A program made the translations under genes and the position numbers. The notes under the pieces are model-generated. The model was not told the DNA's origin and did not search any database. It saw nothing but the letters and a program-made list of their open reading frames with translations. From the NCBI GenBank assembly GCA_949752735.1, contig OX457047.1, positions 4,383,618 through 4,447,617 on the forward strand: DNA of 64,000 nucleotides. Direction: 5' to 3'. Shown here piece after piece: positions 54,455-64,000 of the stretch (position 1 is its first letter; each line of letters begins with the position of its first letter). Source of the stretch: Lumbricus terrestris (taxonomy: Eukaryota; Annelida; Clitellata; Crassiclitellata; Lumbricidae).

Positions 54455-54618
54455 TGATGAGGACGAAGATGACGACGATGATGATGATGATGAAGCCGAC
54501 AACGACTAATAATGAGGATTACGACGACGACGATGATGACGATGACGACTACGATGATGATGATGACGACTACGACGACGATGATGATGATGATGATGAA
54601 GATGACGACGACGACGAC

Positions 54619-54662
<44 letters not shown>

Positions 54663-54897
54663 CGACAACGACGACTATGATGATGCCGACAACGACGATG
54701 ACGATGATTACGACGACGACGATGATGGCGATGACGGCTAAGATGATGATGATGACGACAACGACGACGACGATGATGAGGATTACGACGACAACGATGA
54801 TGACAATGACGACTACGATGATGAAGTTGACGACTAGGACGACGATGATGACGCTGAAGATGACAACGACGATGATGATGATGAGGGGGTTGATGAT
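54455..54897. repeat. GAT/GAC trinucleotide tract
   Basis: More than 400 bp of GAY and related triplets (GATGATGAT, GACGACGAC, with TAC and AAC interruptions). The poly-aspartate and poly-methionine/threonine frames across it are trivial products of the repeat. Confidence 0.95.
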
Positions 54898-54904
54898 ACT
54901 AACG

Positions 54905-55115
54905 CTGACGTCATAAATCGCCAGTGAGGTCGTAAATAACGTTATAAATCGTTCATGACGTCGTCAATGACGTCATGAATGACGTCGTCAATCGTCAATG
55001 ACATCAATAATAACGCCATCGATGACCGCATGTATCCTCAATGAAGTCTTCATAAATGACGTCAACAATCCTCGATGACATCATCAATGACGTCTTCAAT
55101 TGTCAATGTCGTCAT
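54905..55115. repeat. TGACGTCA-rich minisatellite
   Basis: Repeated AATGACGTCATGAATGACGT, CGTCAATCGTCAATGACATC and related units. TGACGTCA is the consensus for CREB/ATF factors in animals, but here it arises from the repeat, and regulatory use is unproven. Confidence 0.75.
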
Positions 55116-57418
55116 TTGAAACACCATATATTCGCAAACTCATATGTGAGGTATGCTATAATTCCACTTAGATCGACATAAAATTTATTCGCCAAATAAG
55201 GGTAGGTTTTAAAAATTTTAATAACCTGTAAAGTGGTTAATCGTAAACAGTGTGCTTTACTTTAAATCTTGTGGACGCCGATACAAACCGACTAAAAATG
55301 TAATCGAAATCGATCGCACGATTTTTTTAATCGCAATTAACTGCGAATTAATCGTAACACATTTCTAATACATAATAAAAAAAACAATTTGTTAGTAAGA
55401 TTCTCTTCAAGGTGAATAAAACTTAATGTGTGTAACTGTGTATCGTCATCTGTGAATAAATTACCTAGATTGATGCAGGAGGAGAACAAGTATTGGTGGT
55501 TGGTGCCTCACATACTAAAACAACTTCTCTATAGCAACTAAGTAAGTACGTAGTTTATTCGCAACCAAATTATGAAAGATGACAATATGCACTTACAGAA
55601 GCCTAATGGAAATATGCAGGTGAATTCTCACATATTTCATCTCGCCGGTCGACCAATTTTTTAGCCTACATTTTTGTTGCACGAAATTTGTTTATGGCGT
55701 TATCCTGTCATTGGCGCGCAGTACAAAAGCGCGCCGACATTAGCGCGCGGTCAAAGGCAATGGCATGTTACAGTTTAACTACAAAAAGAACAGGTCTTAA
55801 TCTAGCATCAGTGATTTGCTCATCTGTGACGAAGTATTCCACGAAATCTGTTATAGCATAATTATAGAGCAGGGCTTAACTTAACATCAGCGATTTGCTC
55901 ATCTGTGGCAAACTATTCCACAGGCAGATTCAATGTAACATTAATTTTAATGGGATCACAAAAACATGAATATTAGGCCTAAAGCTTCTGGATCTTTGCT
56001 TCGTGATTTTCAACAGATCATACTCAGTATGAATGCTCTCATGATTGACTATAGCATGGTACCTTTGAATTTTTCATAAAATTATTATCTGGAAAGTTGT
56101 GCACCTACTGTAACAGTATGACACAAATATCCTGTTTCAATAGACTTAAATAATAACAATGATGATGACGACAATTAATTTTTTATGGGACAGTTTTACA
56201 GCACATATCGCTACACGATACTCATAAGTACGCAGTCAGATTAAAGCCACGCACTCTTAAACAGGCAGCCACATACGGCGCCAAAAGAGTAAGCTTAACC
56301 ATGATTGCCGTTCCATAGGCAGATTCCAACGCCACTAATGACTCTGCATTACATTAAGAAAGGGTTCGTTACGATGAATTGTTGCTCATGTGAAAGAATT
56401 GGAACTCGCGCGAACTGATCAAGAAGCGGCATGGTATAACAATATAATTATTTTATTTTTGACCAATATAGCCTCTATCGCCTCATTTAATTGTAGGACA
56501 ATTATACCTTATTGCTCAATAGGTCTAGTATCTATGACCCAATCAACACTCAGTGGAAGTTCCAATTTACGCGAAAAGTAATTCAATGGAAATCTATCGC
56601 ATTAGCGTACTAAAAATAATTACTCTCCTTTGCATGGGTTTCAGCTTTGTTCGCATTCAATTTACATTGATTAACACTAAATACTATACGGACTAAAAGC
56701 ACGGTTGACTATTATTATTTATGAAATACATGTAAAAGCGGTATTTATGAAAGCATTATTGCTTGAATTGGAGCTCTATTGGTATAATAATTGAATACTT
56801 ACATGGTAGGCCTAAAGCACGTAGCTATAATGGAATAAAAATTACGCACGCGTAGCAATACCGTTATAGGCTACAGGACTTGGTTTGATAAAATAAATAG
56901 GCCTAATATTATTTTGTCCAAAATTGCAGCTGGATTGATTAAAGAATATTTACAAAACGAAGCAGAATATTTTAAAAGATTATTTTCAAGGAAAACTAGA
57001 GGTCAGACTGCTAAAAAATAATTATGTTGCACCTGGCGAATAATTTTGAGCGCTAAAGCGATAAATCATTATTATTCATGTGAGCTCAGGCAAACACTTT
57101 GCGAAATGATAATTTAAGCAGACTATGCAGCATCATCATTAGCCAACCTAGTCACTTTTGGTTCTTAACAATGTCCACTCTGTCCCAAATCTTCAGCAAA
57201 TTTTGCATTTGGGCAAATTTTGCATTTTTGAGCGCTGGTCGTTAAACTGAGTGTCATTATTTTAGATGATAATATTTATAATCCCATCAATCAATTAAGG
57301 ACCCCAGGCCCAATAAGGCAGCTATGGATCACCAAGTATATAATAGGCGTATTCAATCCGTTTCTAACATATGGGGCTCCGCGCATTGAGTATGTACATG
57401 TAGGCCTAAGTATGTGCA
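55116..57418. other. no gene recognised
   Basis: 2.3 kb of AT-rich sequence. GCGCGC-containing short repeats lie at 55707-55755, and AGCATCAGTGATTTGCTCAT is repeated near 55803 and 55884 (a direct duplication of about 80 bp spacing). No gene. Confidence 0.4.
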
Positions 57419-57622
57419 GTTGCTATAGCGCTCCTTCAAGGTTCTACTCAGAAGAGCTTCCCACTACAGCGCGGACACTGAATTGGAGTTTCACGCCGAT
57501 GCGTTGAGCAATTGCAAGTCAAGGACTTGTTCAATGTGCCTACGAGGCGGCTTGAGATGGACTCGAACCTGCAACTCTACGGCTGCAAGGCGACGAACAT
57601 ACCCACTACACCACCGCGCCCC
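57419..57622 (-). mobile_element. tRNA-derived SINE, copy 2
   Basis: The minus strand starts GGCGCGGTGGTGTAGTGGG, carries the B box GGTTCGAGTCC (about 57559-57569) and ends with the GCGCTATAGC tail. It has the same structure as 21998-22198, with moderate divergence. Confidence 0.85.
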
Positions 57623-57989
57623 GCAGCAGTATAATAGAAACCAATGCGTCGTGACACTCTGGCACAATGTGCGTTTATCTAGGCCTATAGAAAAGCTGGC
57701 AATAAAAAAATTATAAACAATTTCACTTCCAATGATTGCTAGGAAATCGAGTAAAGTGGCAAAAATGGCGAGAGATCACGAATGAAATGTCATTAGCACC
57801 CGCTCTCTGACTTTTGGAGCCGCGTCTAACCCTACTCACTCTTTGGTTGTCCCCCGCATTGTCTACTACAGCGATCAATACGAAGAACTACCGGCTGATT
57901 GAATAATATTGGCCCTATAAACAGGTCCCACACAAGTGTAATTTCATACCCTGGCGTATATATATAATATGTACTCTACAAGACCGCAT
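57623..57989. other. no gene recognised
   Basis: Nothing identified. Confidence 0.35.
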
Positions 57990-58745
57990 GCACAATAGCC
58001 ACTTCAATAGTTCATTCTAAACTCGACTACTGCAATTCGCTCTTCCATAGAATTGATTCTAGTCAGATTAAACTCCTGCAAACTATCCAGAATGCTCTTG
58101 CCCGCGCATTCACTAAGACTCCAAAACATCACCACATAACACCTGTTCTCAAGTCTCTTCATTGGCTAAAAGTCCCTCAGCGCATTCATTACAAAATTGT
58201 TTCTCTAACCTACAACGCTCTTCAAACCTCTCAGCCATACTACATTCGTCAAAAAATCACCATCCAACCGCCCAGGTTTACTCGCTCGTCATCACATCTT
58301 TCTCTCTCTCGGCCTCAAGTATCATCATCTCTGAAATTCTTCAACCGCTCCTTAGTCCACGCTCCTCCAGCTCTTTGGAACGGACTCCCAACATACCTCC
58401 GCTGTTCGCTCATCCTCCTATCTCTCCAATCTCCCCTCCAATTCCAACCTCTCCTCCGCTTGCAATCTCCTCTGCTGCATTCCATTCACGTCTGAAAACC
58501 TAACTCTTCAAGCTGTCCTACCCAGATTTCAATCAGCTTCCATCACCCAACTATCAACATCACCGACAACCACCGTAGCACCACGCTCTCTCCTGGGCTT
58601 GACCTTCCCGGATTTTGACCTGGCACAGGAACTAACACGGCTGCTCTAGCTATTGCGGACTTGATTTGATAAAGCGCCCGTCAATAAGCTGGTCTCCCTG
58701 ACTTCGCTTTTGTAGGCGCTGAGAAATTCTCAAAGATTTACATTA
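57990..58745 (+). pseudogene. CR1/L2-like LINE C-terminus and 3' end
   Basis: The plus strand reads IVHSKLDYCNSLFHRI, QTIQNALARAFTKTP, ITPVLKSLHWLKVPQRIHYK, QPYYIRQKI, then APPALWNGLPTYLR (frames shift near 58160 and 58370) and AFHSRLKT. The motifs follow the order YCNSL, LQxxQNAxAR, LHWLxVxxRIxYKI, LWNGLP, FxxxLKT of L2/CR1 proteins. The 3' end has GATAAAGCGCCCGTC and TTGTAGGCGCTGAGAAAT, then a TTACA tail. It directly precedes the satellite array. Confidence 0.8.
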
Positions 58746-58757
58746 CATTACAATACT

Positions 58758-59597
58758 CTTGACCAAGGAGCTTAGTGGGGACATTCGTTGAGGACCACGT
58801 AAACCACGTATATAATTATTATCTTCACCATGGGAGCTTTGTGGGGACATTCGTTGAGGACCACGTAAACCACGTATATATATATATATATATATAATCT
58901 TCACCATGGGTGCTTTGTGGGGACATTCGTTGAGGACCACGTAAACCACGTGTATATATTATTTTCACCATGGGTGCATTGTGGGGACATTTGCTGAGGA
59001 CCACGTAAACCACGTATATATAATTTTCACCATGGGTGCATTGTGGGGACATTCGCTGAGGACCACGTAAACCACGTATATATTATCTTCACCATGGGTG
59101 CATTGTGGGGACATTCGTTGAGGACCACGTAAACCACGTTATATAAAATTTTCACCACGGGTGAATTGTGGGGACATTCGTTGAGGACCACGTAAACCAC
59201 GTATAAATAATCTTGACAACGGGTGCATTGTGGGGACATTCGTTGAGGACCACGTAAACCACGTATATATAATATACATCTTGGGTGCATTGTGGGGACA
59301 TTCGTTGAGGACCACGTAAACCACGTATATATATAATCTTCACCATGGGTGAATTGTGGAGACATTCGTTGAGGACCACGTAAACCACGTGTATATAATA
59401 TACTTATTGGGTGCATTGTGGGGACATTCGTTGAGGACCACGTAAACCACGTATATATAATCTTCACCATGGGTGCATTGTGGGGACATTCGTTGAGGAC
59501 CACGTAAACCACGTATATATAATTTTCACCATGGCTGCATTGTGGGGACATTCGTTGAGGACCACGTAAACCACGTATATATTATCTTCACCATGGG
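58758..59597. repeat. 62-bp satellite array, left part
   Basis: About thirteen copies of a 60-64 bp unit: GGTGCATTGTGGGGACATTC, GTTGAGGACCACGTAAACCA, CGTATATATAAT and CTTCACCATGG. Length varies in the TATATA segment. The unit holds closely spaced CACGTAAACCACGT. The array resumes at 63628 after a 4-kb hAT insertion. Repeat-derived frames on the minus strand are not genes. Confidence 0.92.
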
Positions 59598-60032
59598 CAA
59601 GGGCGGATCCAGGAATTTTCGAAGGGGGGGGGTCAAAAAATTTTTGGGCTGGGGTCGGAAATTTTTTCGTTGATCTTTCGCCGAAAAATCTGATGAACTT
59701 TTTTAGTCGTTTTTGGCCGAAACCAGAGTTTAATTTAGCCCCCACCTCTGGGGGAATTGAGGTTTACGGAGGGGTAGATAATTGACCGTCTGAAGACAAT
59801 CATGAGGCGCGCAGCGCCGAGAGTGGTAGGGGAGGGGTGTGGGAGGGGATATGCCCCTCCCCACCAGAAACTTTTTGAATTTTCACATTGCAATGGTAGC
59901 ATTTAAGCTGTTATCTTAACAAATTAGCTGTACTTTTCAGTGCTTGTAAGAGTGCCATAAGGTCTCAATAAATATAGACTTTACTTAAAAACTTCTTTCC
60001 CGAAAACTAGATGTTCTTTTTTAAGTAGTCCG

Positions 60033-60620
60033 CCGGAAATCTTCAAAAATGGTGTTCAATTTTCCTTCCCAAAACACTGAAGAAATTTTTGGGTCATCCG
60101 TGCGAAATCTTAAAAAGGTGTTTAATTTTTCGTCTAAAAAGAGTGATGACTTTTTAGTCTTCCATGCGAAATTTTCCAAAAAGGTGTTTAATTTCGCATC
60201 CCAAAAAACTGATGACTTGTTGTAGTCATCCCTACGAAATCTTAAAAAAGGTGTTTAATTTTTCGTCTAAAAGGAGTGATGACTTTTTAGTCTCCCGTGC
60301 GAAATTTTCAAAAAAAGTTGTTCAATTTAGAATTAAAAAAACTGATGACTTTTTGTAGTCATCCGTGCGAAATCTTAAAAAAGGTGTTTAATTTTTCGTC
60401 TAAAAAGAGTGATGACTTTTTAGTCTTCCGTGCGAAATTTTCAAAAAAGGTGTTCAATTTGGCATCCCAAAAAACTGATGACTTTTGTAGTCATCCGTGC
60501 GAAATCTTAAAAAAGGTGTTAAATTTTTCGCCTAAAAAGAGCGATGACTTTTTAGTCTTCCGTGCGAAATTTTCAAACAAAGGTGTTCAATTTAGCATCC
60601 CAAAAACTGATGACTTTTTA
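60033..60620 (+). repeat. dimeric higher-order array inside hAT A copy 2
   Basis: It has the same alternating 65-bp units as 29449-30045 (GATGACTTTTTAGTC hairpin, GTGCGAAAT, AAAAAAGGTGTT). The two copies differ by one or two units at the left edge, showing array length change since they separated. Confidence 0.85.
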
Positions 60621-61499
60621 TGACTAGAATAAATAAAATACTTCCCACTACTGAATGAAATATAGTAAGATATAAATAAAAACAAGGAGTAAACATGTGT
60701 TATCATTCACCGCATTTTCTTGCACATATAGACTAAACTCAAAACTTAACTTGTTTCGCCCTGAAATTTTTTTGGCATCTGCAAAAAATAAATTACATCC
60801 CAAACACTCGGTACGTGACTTTTTGGCGCCGCCGTTTTGGCGCCGCCGTTTTGGCGCCGCCGTTTTGGCGCCGCCGTTTTGGCGCCGCCATTGCGCAATA
60901 ACATTTGCGTTTTGCAGTCTATTTCCGGTTCAGTGTATACGACGCGTGAAACAAATTGACGAAATGCTTGCTGAAATAGAAAGTGAATGTACGGCTTGTT
61001 GTTGCGTTAATTGAAGCTGGATCGATGAAAATATTCCTGGTTTAATTGGAGCTGGATTTATTAAGCGAACGCATGAGAAATGGAAGATATGATCAAGAAA
61101 AGAACGCTTGAGATTTGTAAGCTCGATGAAGAGTCTTTTAAATGCGAAAAAGCGGCGGGAGTTCCGACGAATGCTTGAACAATTGAAGCTGAAAGGAGAT
61201 TTTTTGCCGGTGAAATAGAAGCTGGATTTTTTAAACAAATGCTTTATTTAATAACAAATTATAAGACATGTGAGGTAGCAGATTAATAAAGTACAAGCGA
61301 TCAAAGAAGAGGATGTCACATCGAATGATTGAAAAAAACAGGCCCACCAAAGAGAGAAAGTCCCGCTAAGACTGGGCCTATTTAGCTTAGTATAGAAATA
61401 AGAACTTTAAGATGACATAAGATTTTAGCACGATAGATCGAGGAAATACAGACTTTAGTGACAACAATGAATATGGTGTATTAAAGACAAAAGCGACAG

Positions 61500-62595
61500 T
61501 TCTTATAAAAAGTCCATTGTTTTGAAATGTCCATAATTGCAATTATAATAAAAAGGTGTGCAACTGCAAATGTGTGCCAACACTAAAGAAGGTGTGCAAT
61601 TGCCAATTTTTGCCAACAGTAAAGAAGGTGTGCAATTGCCAATTTCTGCCAACACTAAAGAAGGTGTGCAAATGCCAATTTTTGCAAACACTTAAAAAGG
61701 TGTGTAATTGCCAATTTTTTTTAGAAACCTAAAGAAATCCATTGGTTCGAATTGTTCTTTATTGCAATTATAATATAAAGGTGTCCCACTGCAAATGTGT
61801 GCCAACAGTAAAGAAGGTGTGCAATTGCCAATTTTTGCCAACACTTAAAAAGGTGTGTAATTGCCAATTTTTTAGAAACCTAAACAAATCCATTGGTTTG
61901 AATTGTTCATTATTGCAATTGTAATATAAAGGTGTCCCACTGCAAATGTGTGCCAACAGTAAAGAAGGTGTGCAATTGCCAATTTTTGCCAACACTAAAA
62001 AAGGTGTGTAATTGCCAATTTTTTAGAAACCTAAACAAATCCATTGGTTCGAATTGTTCATTATTGCAATTGTAATATAAAGGTGTGCAAGTAAAATAAC
62101 GATGCTTTAAAGCACACTGCTGTTGTACAAAAAAATTGTGCGATTGCACACCTTCTTTAGTGTTGGCACACATTTGCAGTGGGACACCTTTTTATTATAA
62201 TTGCAATAATGAACAATTCGAACCAATGGATTTGTTTAGGTTTCGCAAAAATTGGCAATTACACACCTTCTTTAGTGTTGGCAAAAATTGGCAATTGCAC
62301 ACCTTCTTTAGTGTTGGCAAAAATTGGCCATAGCACACCTTCTTTAGTGTTGGCAAAAATTGGCAATTGCACACCTTCTTTAGTGTTGGCAAAAATTGGC
62401 CATAGCACACCTTCTTTAGTGTTGGCAAAAATTGGCAATTGCACACCTTCTTTAGTGTTGGCAAAAATTGGCCATAGCACACCTTCTTTAGTGTTGGCAA
62501 AAATTGGCAATTGCACACCTTCTTTAGTGTTGGCACACATTTGCAGTGGGACACCTTTTTATTATAATTGCAATAATGAACAATTCGAACCAATG
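61500..62595. repeat. kilobase-scale inverted minisatellite
   Basis: The left half (about 61500-62090) repeats AAGGTGTGCAATTGCCAATT, TTTGCCAACACTAAAG. The right half (about 62145-62595) repeats the reverse complement (CACACCTTCTTTAGTGTTGG). The halves are separated by about 50 bp. Longer units with CCATTGGTTCGAATTGTTC and GGTGTCCCACTGCAAATG cap both halves symmetrically. The whole could fold into a hairpin of several hundred base pairs. Confidence 0.9.
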
Positions 62596-63089
62596 GTAAA
62601 TTACTTCTAAAGGGAGGACAATGATATTTTGGCTAGTTTTAACTGTACGTAAGTGCTTCTACAAATGCACAAATTCGATTACAAATGCACATTTTGTGTA
62701 TAGCTGCACGTTAAAAAAGCCCTGCCGGGTACCCGGCTAATGTTCTAATATAGCGGCAGTTTTCTGATTTTATTGAATGCCAGATACGATTGCAACAATT
62801 ATTATTCAAAAGCTTAACTACATGTACATCATGTGACCACATTGACTATACTCACTGCCATACCATATAACAATTAAGGAAGTTATATTACATTGCGACA
62901 AAAAATACTTAACATCAGATTTTTGAACACAGACAAACATACTTTTGCTTAAATCGGAGTTGGATTGTTCATCAATGCAACACCAGTTTAAGGAAGAACA
63001 TTTTCAGCAATCCAGCTCCAATGAAATTTAATTGTACTACGAATAAAAACAAGCTTTGACCCTTTCAGATCAAGTGTGGAGTGTACGTC

Positions 63090-63230
63090 GAACATACATT
63101 CTGAGCTATTTCGGGCATAACTTTTGAACGGCGTGGAATATCATCACAAAATTTAACTCAAAATGTGCGTAAATGAACCGCCTAAAATTACCTACAATTT
63201 GATAATTTTTATACTTTAGAATGAGGGAGA
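63090..63230 (+). repeat. piece related to the piggyBac element ends
   Basis: GGGCATAACTTTTGAACGGC, then TAACTCAAAATGTGCG and AATGAACCGCCTAAA align in order with 48590-48705 (GGGTGTAACTTTTGAACGGT; TAGCTCAAAATGTGTC; AATGAACCCTCTACA) in piggyBac copy 2. The TTAA end itself is not present. Confidence 0.65.
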
Positions 63231-63627
63231 AAAAAATTCCGGCGCCAAAACGTCCGGCGCCAAAACGGCGGCGCCAAAACGGCGGCGCCAAAACGTCCGG
63301 CGCCAAAACGGCGGCGCCAAAACGTCCTGCTTCGCGAATAACATACATTCCATGCCATAAATCATAGTTGGATACTGTTGAAAGATTGTTTCATTTCGAT
63401 GCTTTATATAAAGACAATGCAATTGCGTGAGAGACTTACATTGGATTTTAATTACATTTACACAGTATTTTTATTATAGGTTTTAATTACATTTATACAT
63501 TAATTCTCCTGTGTATGACTGACACCCTGAATTTTTTTTGGCCACCATGGATGGGGAGGGCCACGTCCCATGGTGATTTGAAATGGGGGGCCATGGCCGG
63601 ATTGGCCCCCCCCTGGATCCGCCCCTG

Positions 63628-63786
63628 ACCATGGGTGCATTGTGGGTACATTCTTTGAGGACCACGTAAACCACGTATATATAATATTCATCATGGATGC
63701 ATTGTGGGGACATTCTTTGAAGACCACGTAAACCACGTATATAATCTTGACCACTGGCGCATTGTGAGGACATTCGTTGAGCATAA
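63628..63786. repeat. 62-bp satellite array, right part
   Basis: About two and a half more satellite units (ATGGGTGCATTGTGGG ... ACCACGTAAACCACGT), continuing the array interrupted at 59597. They are more diverged than the units on the left, which is common at array edges. Confidence 0.88.
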
Positions 63787-63832
63787 CGTCAGCAGTTTAT
63801 ATAAAAGTGCTTCTTACCTCAGACCCAATGCC

Positions 63833-64000
63833 TGCATAAATTCATACATGCATTCACACATGCACACTTACACGCATACATACATTGATACATATATACA
63901 ATTATACATACATGCATACATATATTCATACACCCATTTAAACATAAATGCATAAATACGCACATGCATACACACATACATGTACAATTCACGCATGCAT
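63833..64000. repeat. CATA/CATG low-complexity tract
   Basis: A run of CATACATA, CATGCATA and CACACATG words to the end of the window. No gene. Confidence 0.85.

Larger units (their letters stand above)
60810..63333. mobile_element. foldback-like element FB4
   Basis: The left arm (60821-60895) is an array of GCCGTTTTGGCGCC. The right arm (63238-63327) is its inverted counterpart with GGACGTTTTGGCGCC variants. The left end reads GGTACGTGACTTTTTGGCGC, resembling the GGTTACATGACATTTG end of FB3. No clean target duplication was found, and the host hAT lost about 100 bp here. The centre contains a large inverted minisatellite (61500-62595) and a stretch related to piggyBac element ends (63090-63230). 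No long coding frame. Confidence 0.7.
59590..63635 (+). mobile_element. hAT element, family A, copy 2 (interrupted)
   Basis: The 8-bp duplication ACCATGGG lies at 59590-59597 and 63628-63635, within satellite units. The ends are CAAGGGCGGATCCAGG and (right) CCTGGATCCGCCCCTG, as in the element at 29011-30625. The outer parts, 59598-60808 and about 63336-63627, are nearly identical to that copy. The middle is replaced by a 2.5-kb foldback-like insertion, with loss of about 100 bp relative to copy 1 (30231-30332). Confidence 0.93.

Noticed and set aside
54424..54741. 105-residue poly-aspartate reading frame
   Set aside because: It is a direct product of a GAT/GAC trinucleotide repeat; no non-repetitive coding sequence or splice context supports it.
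54905..55115. CREB/ATF enhancer
   Set aside because: The TGACGTCA sites arise from a local minisatellite; kept only as an observation because no independent regulatory evidence is visible.
59027..59551. 174-residue minus-strand frame in the satellite
   Set aside because: The frame is repeated satellite units with shifting phase, with no unique sequence and no start context.
62179..62610. 143-residue frame reading repeated SLVLAKIGNCTP
   Set aside because: It lies wholly within the inverted minisatellite, and an equivalent frame exists on the other strand.

Overview
This window looks like repeat-rich intergenic or intronic DNA from an animal nuclear genome, most likely a marine invertebrate. 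The reasons are AT-rich sequence, no dense reading frames, no operon structure, tRNA-headed SINEs with an internal B box, several clades of non-LTR retrotransposon (RTE-like, CR1/L2-like and an RNase H-bearing I-like group), and DNA transposons of hAT, piggyBac and foldback type. I could not name the species. I found no exon chain that I would defend as a host gene, and no rRNA, CRISPR or bacterial feature. Nearly every long reading frame is either a decayed LINE C-terminus or a by-product of tandem repeats.

Layout. 1-10 kb: an RTE-like LINE remnant, a TTAA-flanked piggyBac-type element (465-1421), a foldback element with a 9-bp target duplication (2520-2940), a lone array of 15-mers (4790-4967), a 5'-truncated RTE with its target duplication (6383-7232) and a short retroposon (9302-9695). 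10-20 kb: a small hAT with an 8-bp duplication (10083-10400) lies 6 bp from a 1.75-kb piggyBac element with transposase remnants (10407-12155). A 1.85-kb segment (13596-15445) has an inverted second copy at 43806-45165; the first copy is interrupted by a foldback element. 19-24 kb: LINE fragments and a tRNA-derived SINE. 25-32 kb: an hAT expanded by tandem hairpin units (25443-26213), an RTE split by a 1.6-kb hAT (29011-30625) and a third foldback element (31358-32248). 32-43 kb: CR1/L2-type LINE copies, a TA-flanked element with an unknown 112-aa frame, and an RNase H LINE ending in a perfect 60-bp hairpin. 43-55 kb: the second duplication copy, LINE remnants, a second piggyBac copy (47790-48768), a third hAT family (50525-52526) and simple repeats. 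57-64 kb: a SINE, a LINE and a 62-bp satellite array. The array is split by a 4.03-kb hAT, which itself contains a 2.5-kb foldback-like insertion holding a large inverted minisatellite.

How the parts relate. Two themes recur. First, at least four foldback elements with unrelated interiors share similar ends (GGT, a short spacer, then GAC) followed by arrays of about 15-bp units led by GGAC. Each element has its own version of the unit, matched on both arms. Second, three hAT families with different terminal repeats carry the same kind of 65-70 bp internal module: a GATGAC...GTCATC hairpin, an A-run and a CCTTTT or AAGGTGT block. Related minisatellite units also appear in two different elements. 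A short motif, AAAGGTGTYTAA, additionally occurs about two dozen times outside the arrays. The new biology, if any, lies in these modular array-bearing mobile elements rather than in protein-coding genes. All matches were made by eye, and identity levels are estimates.
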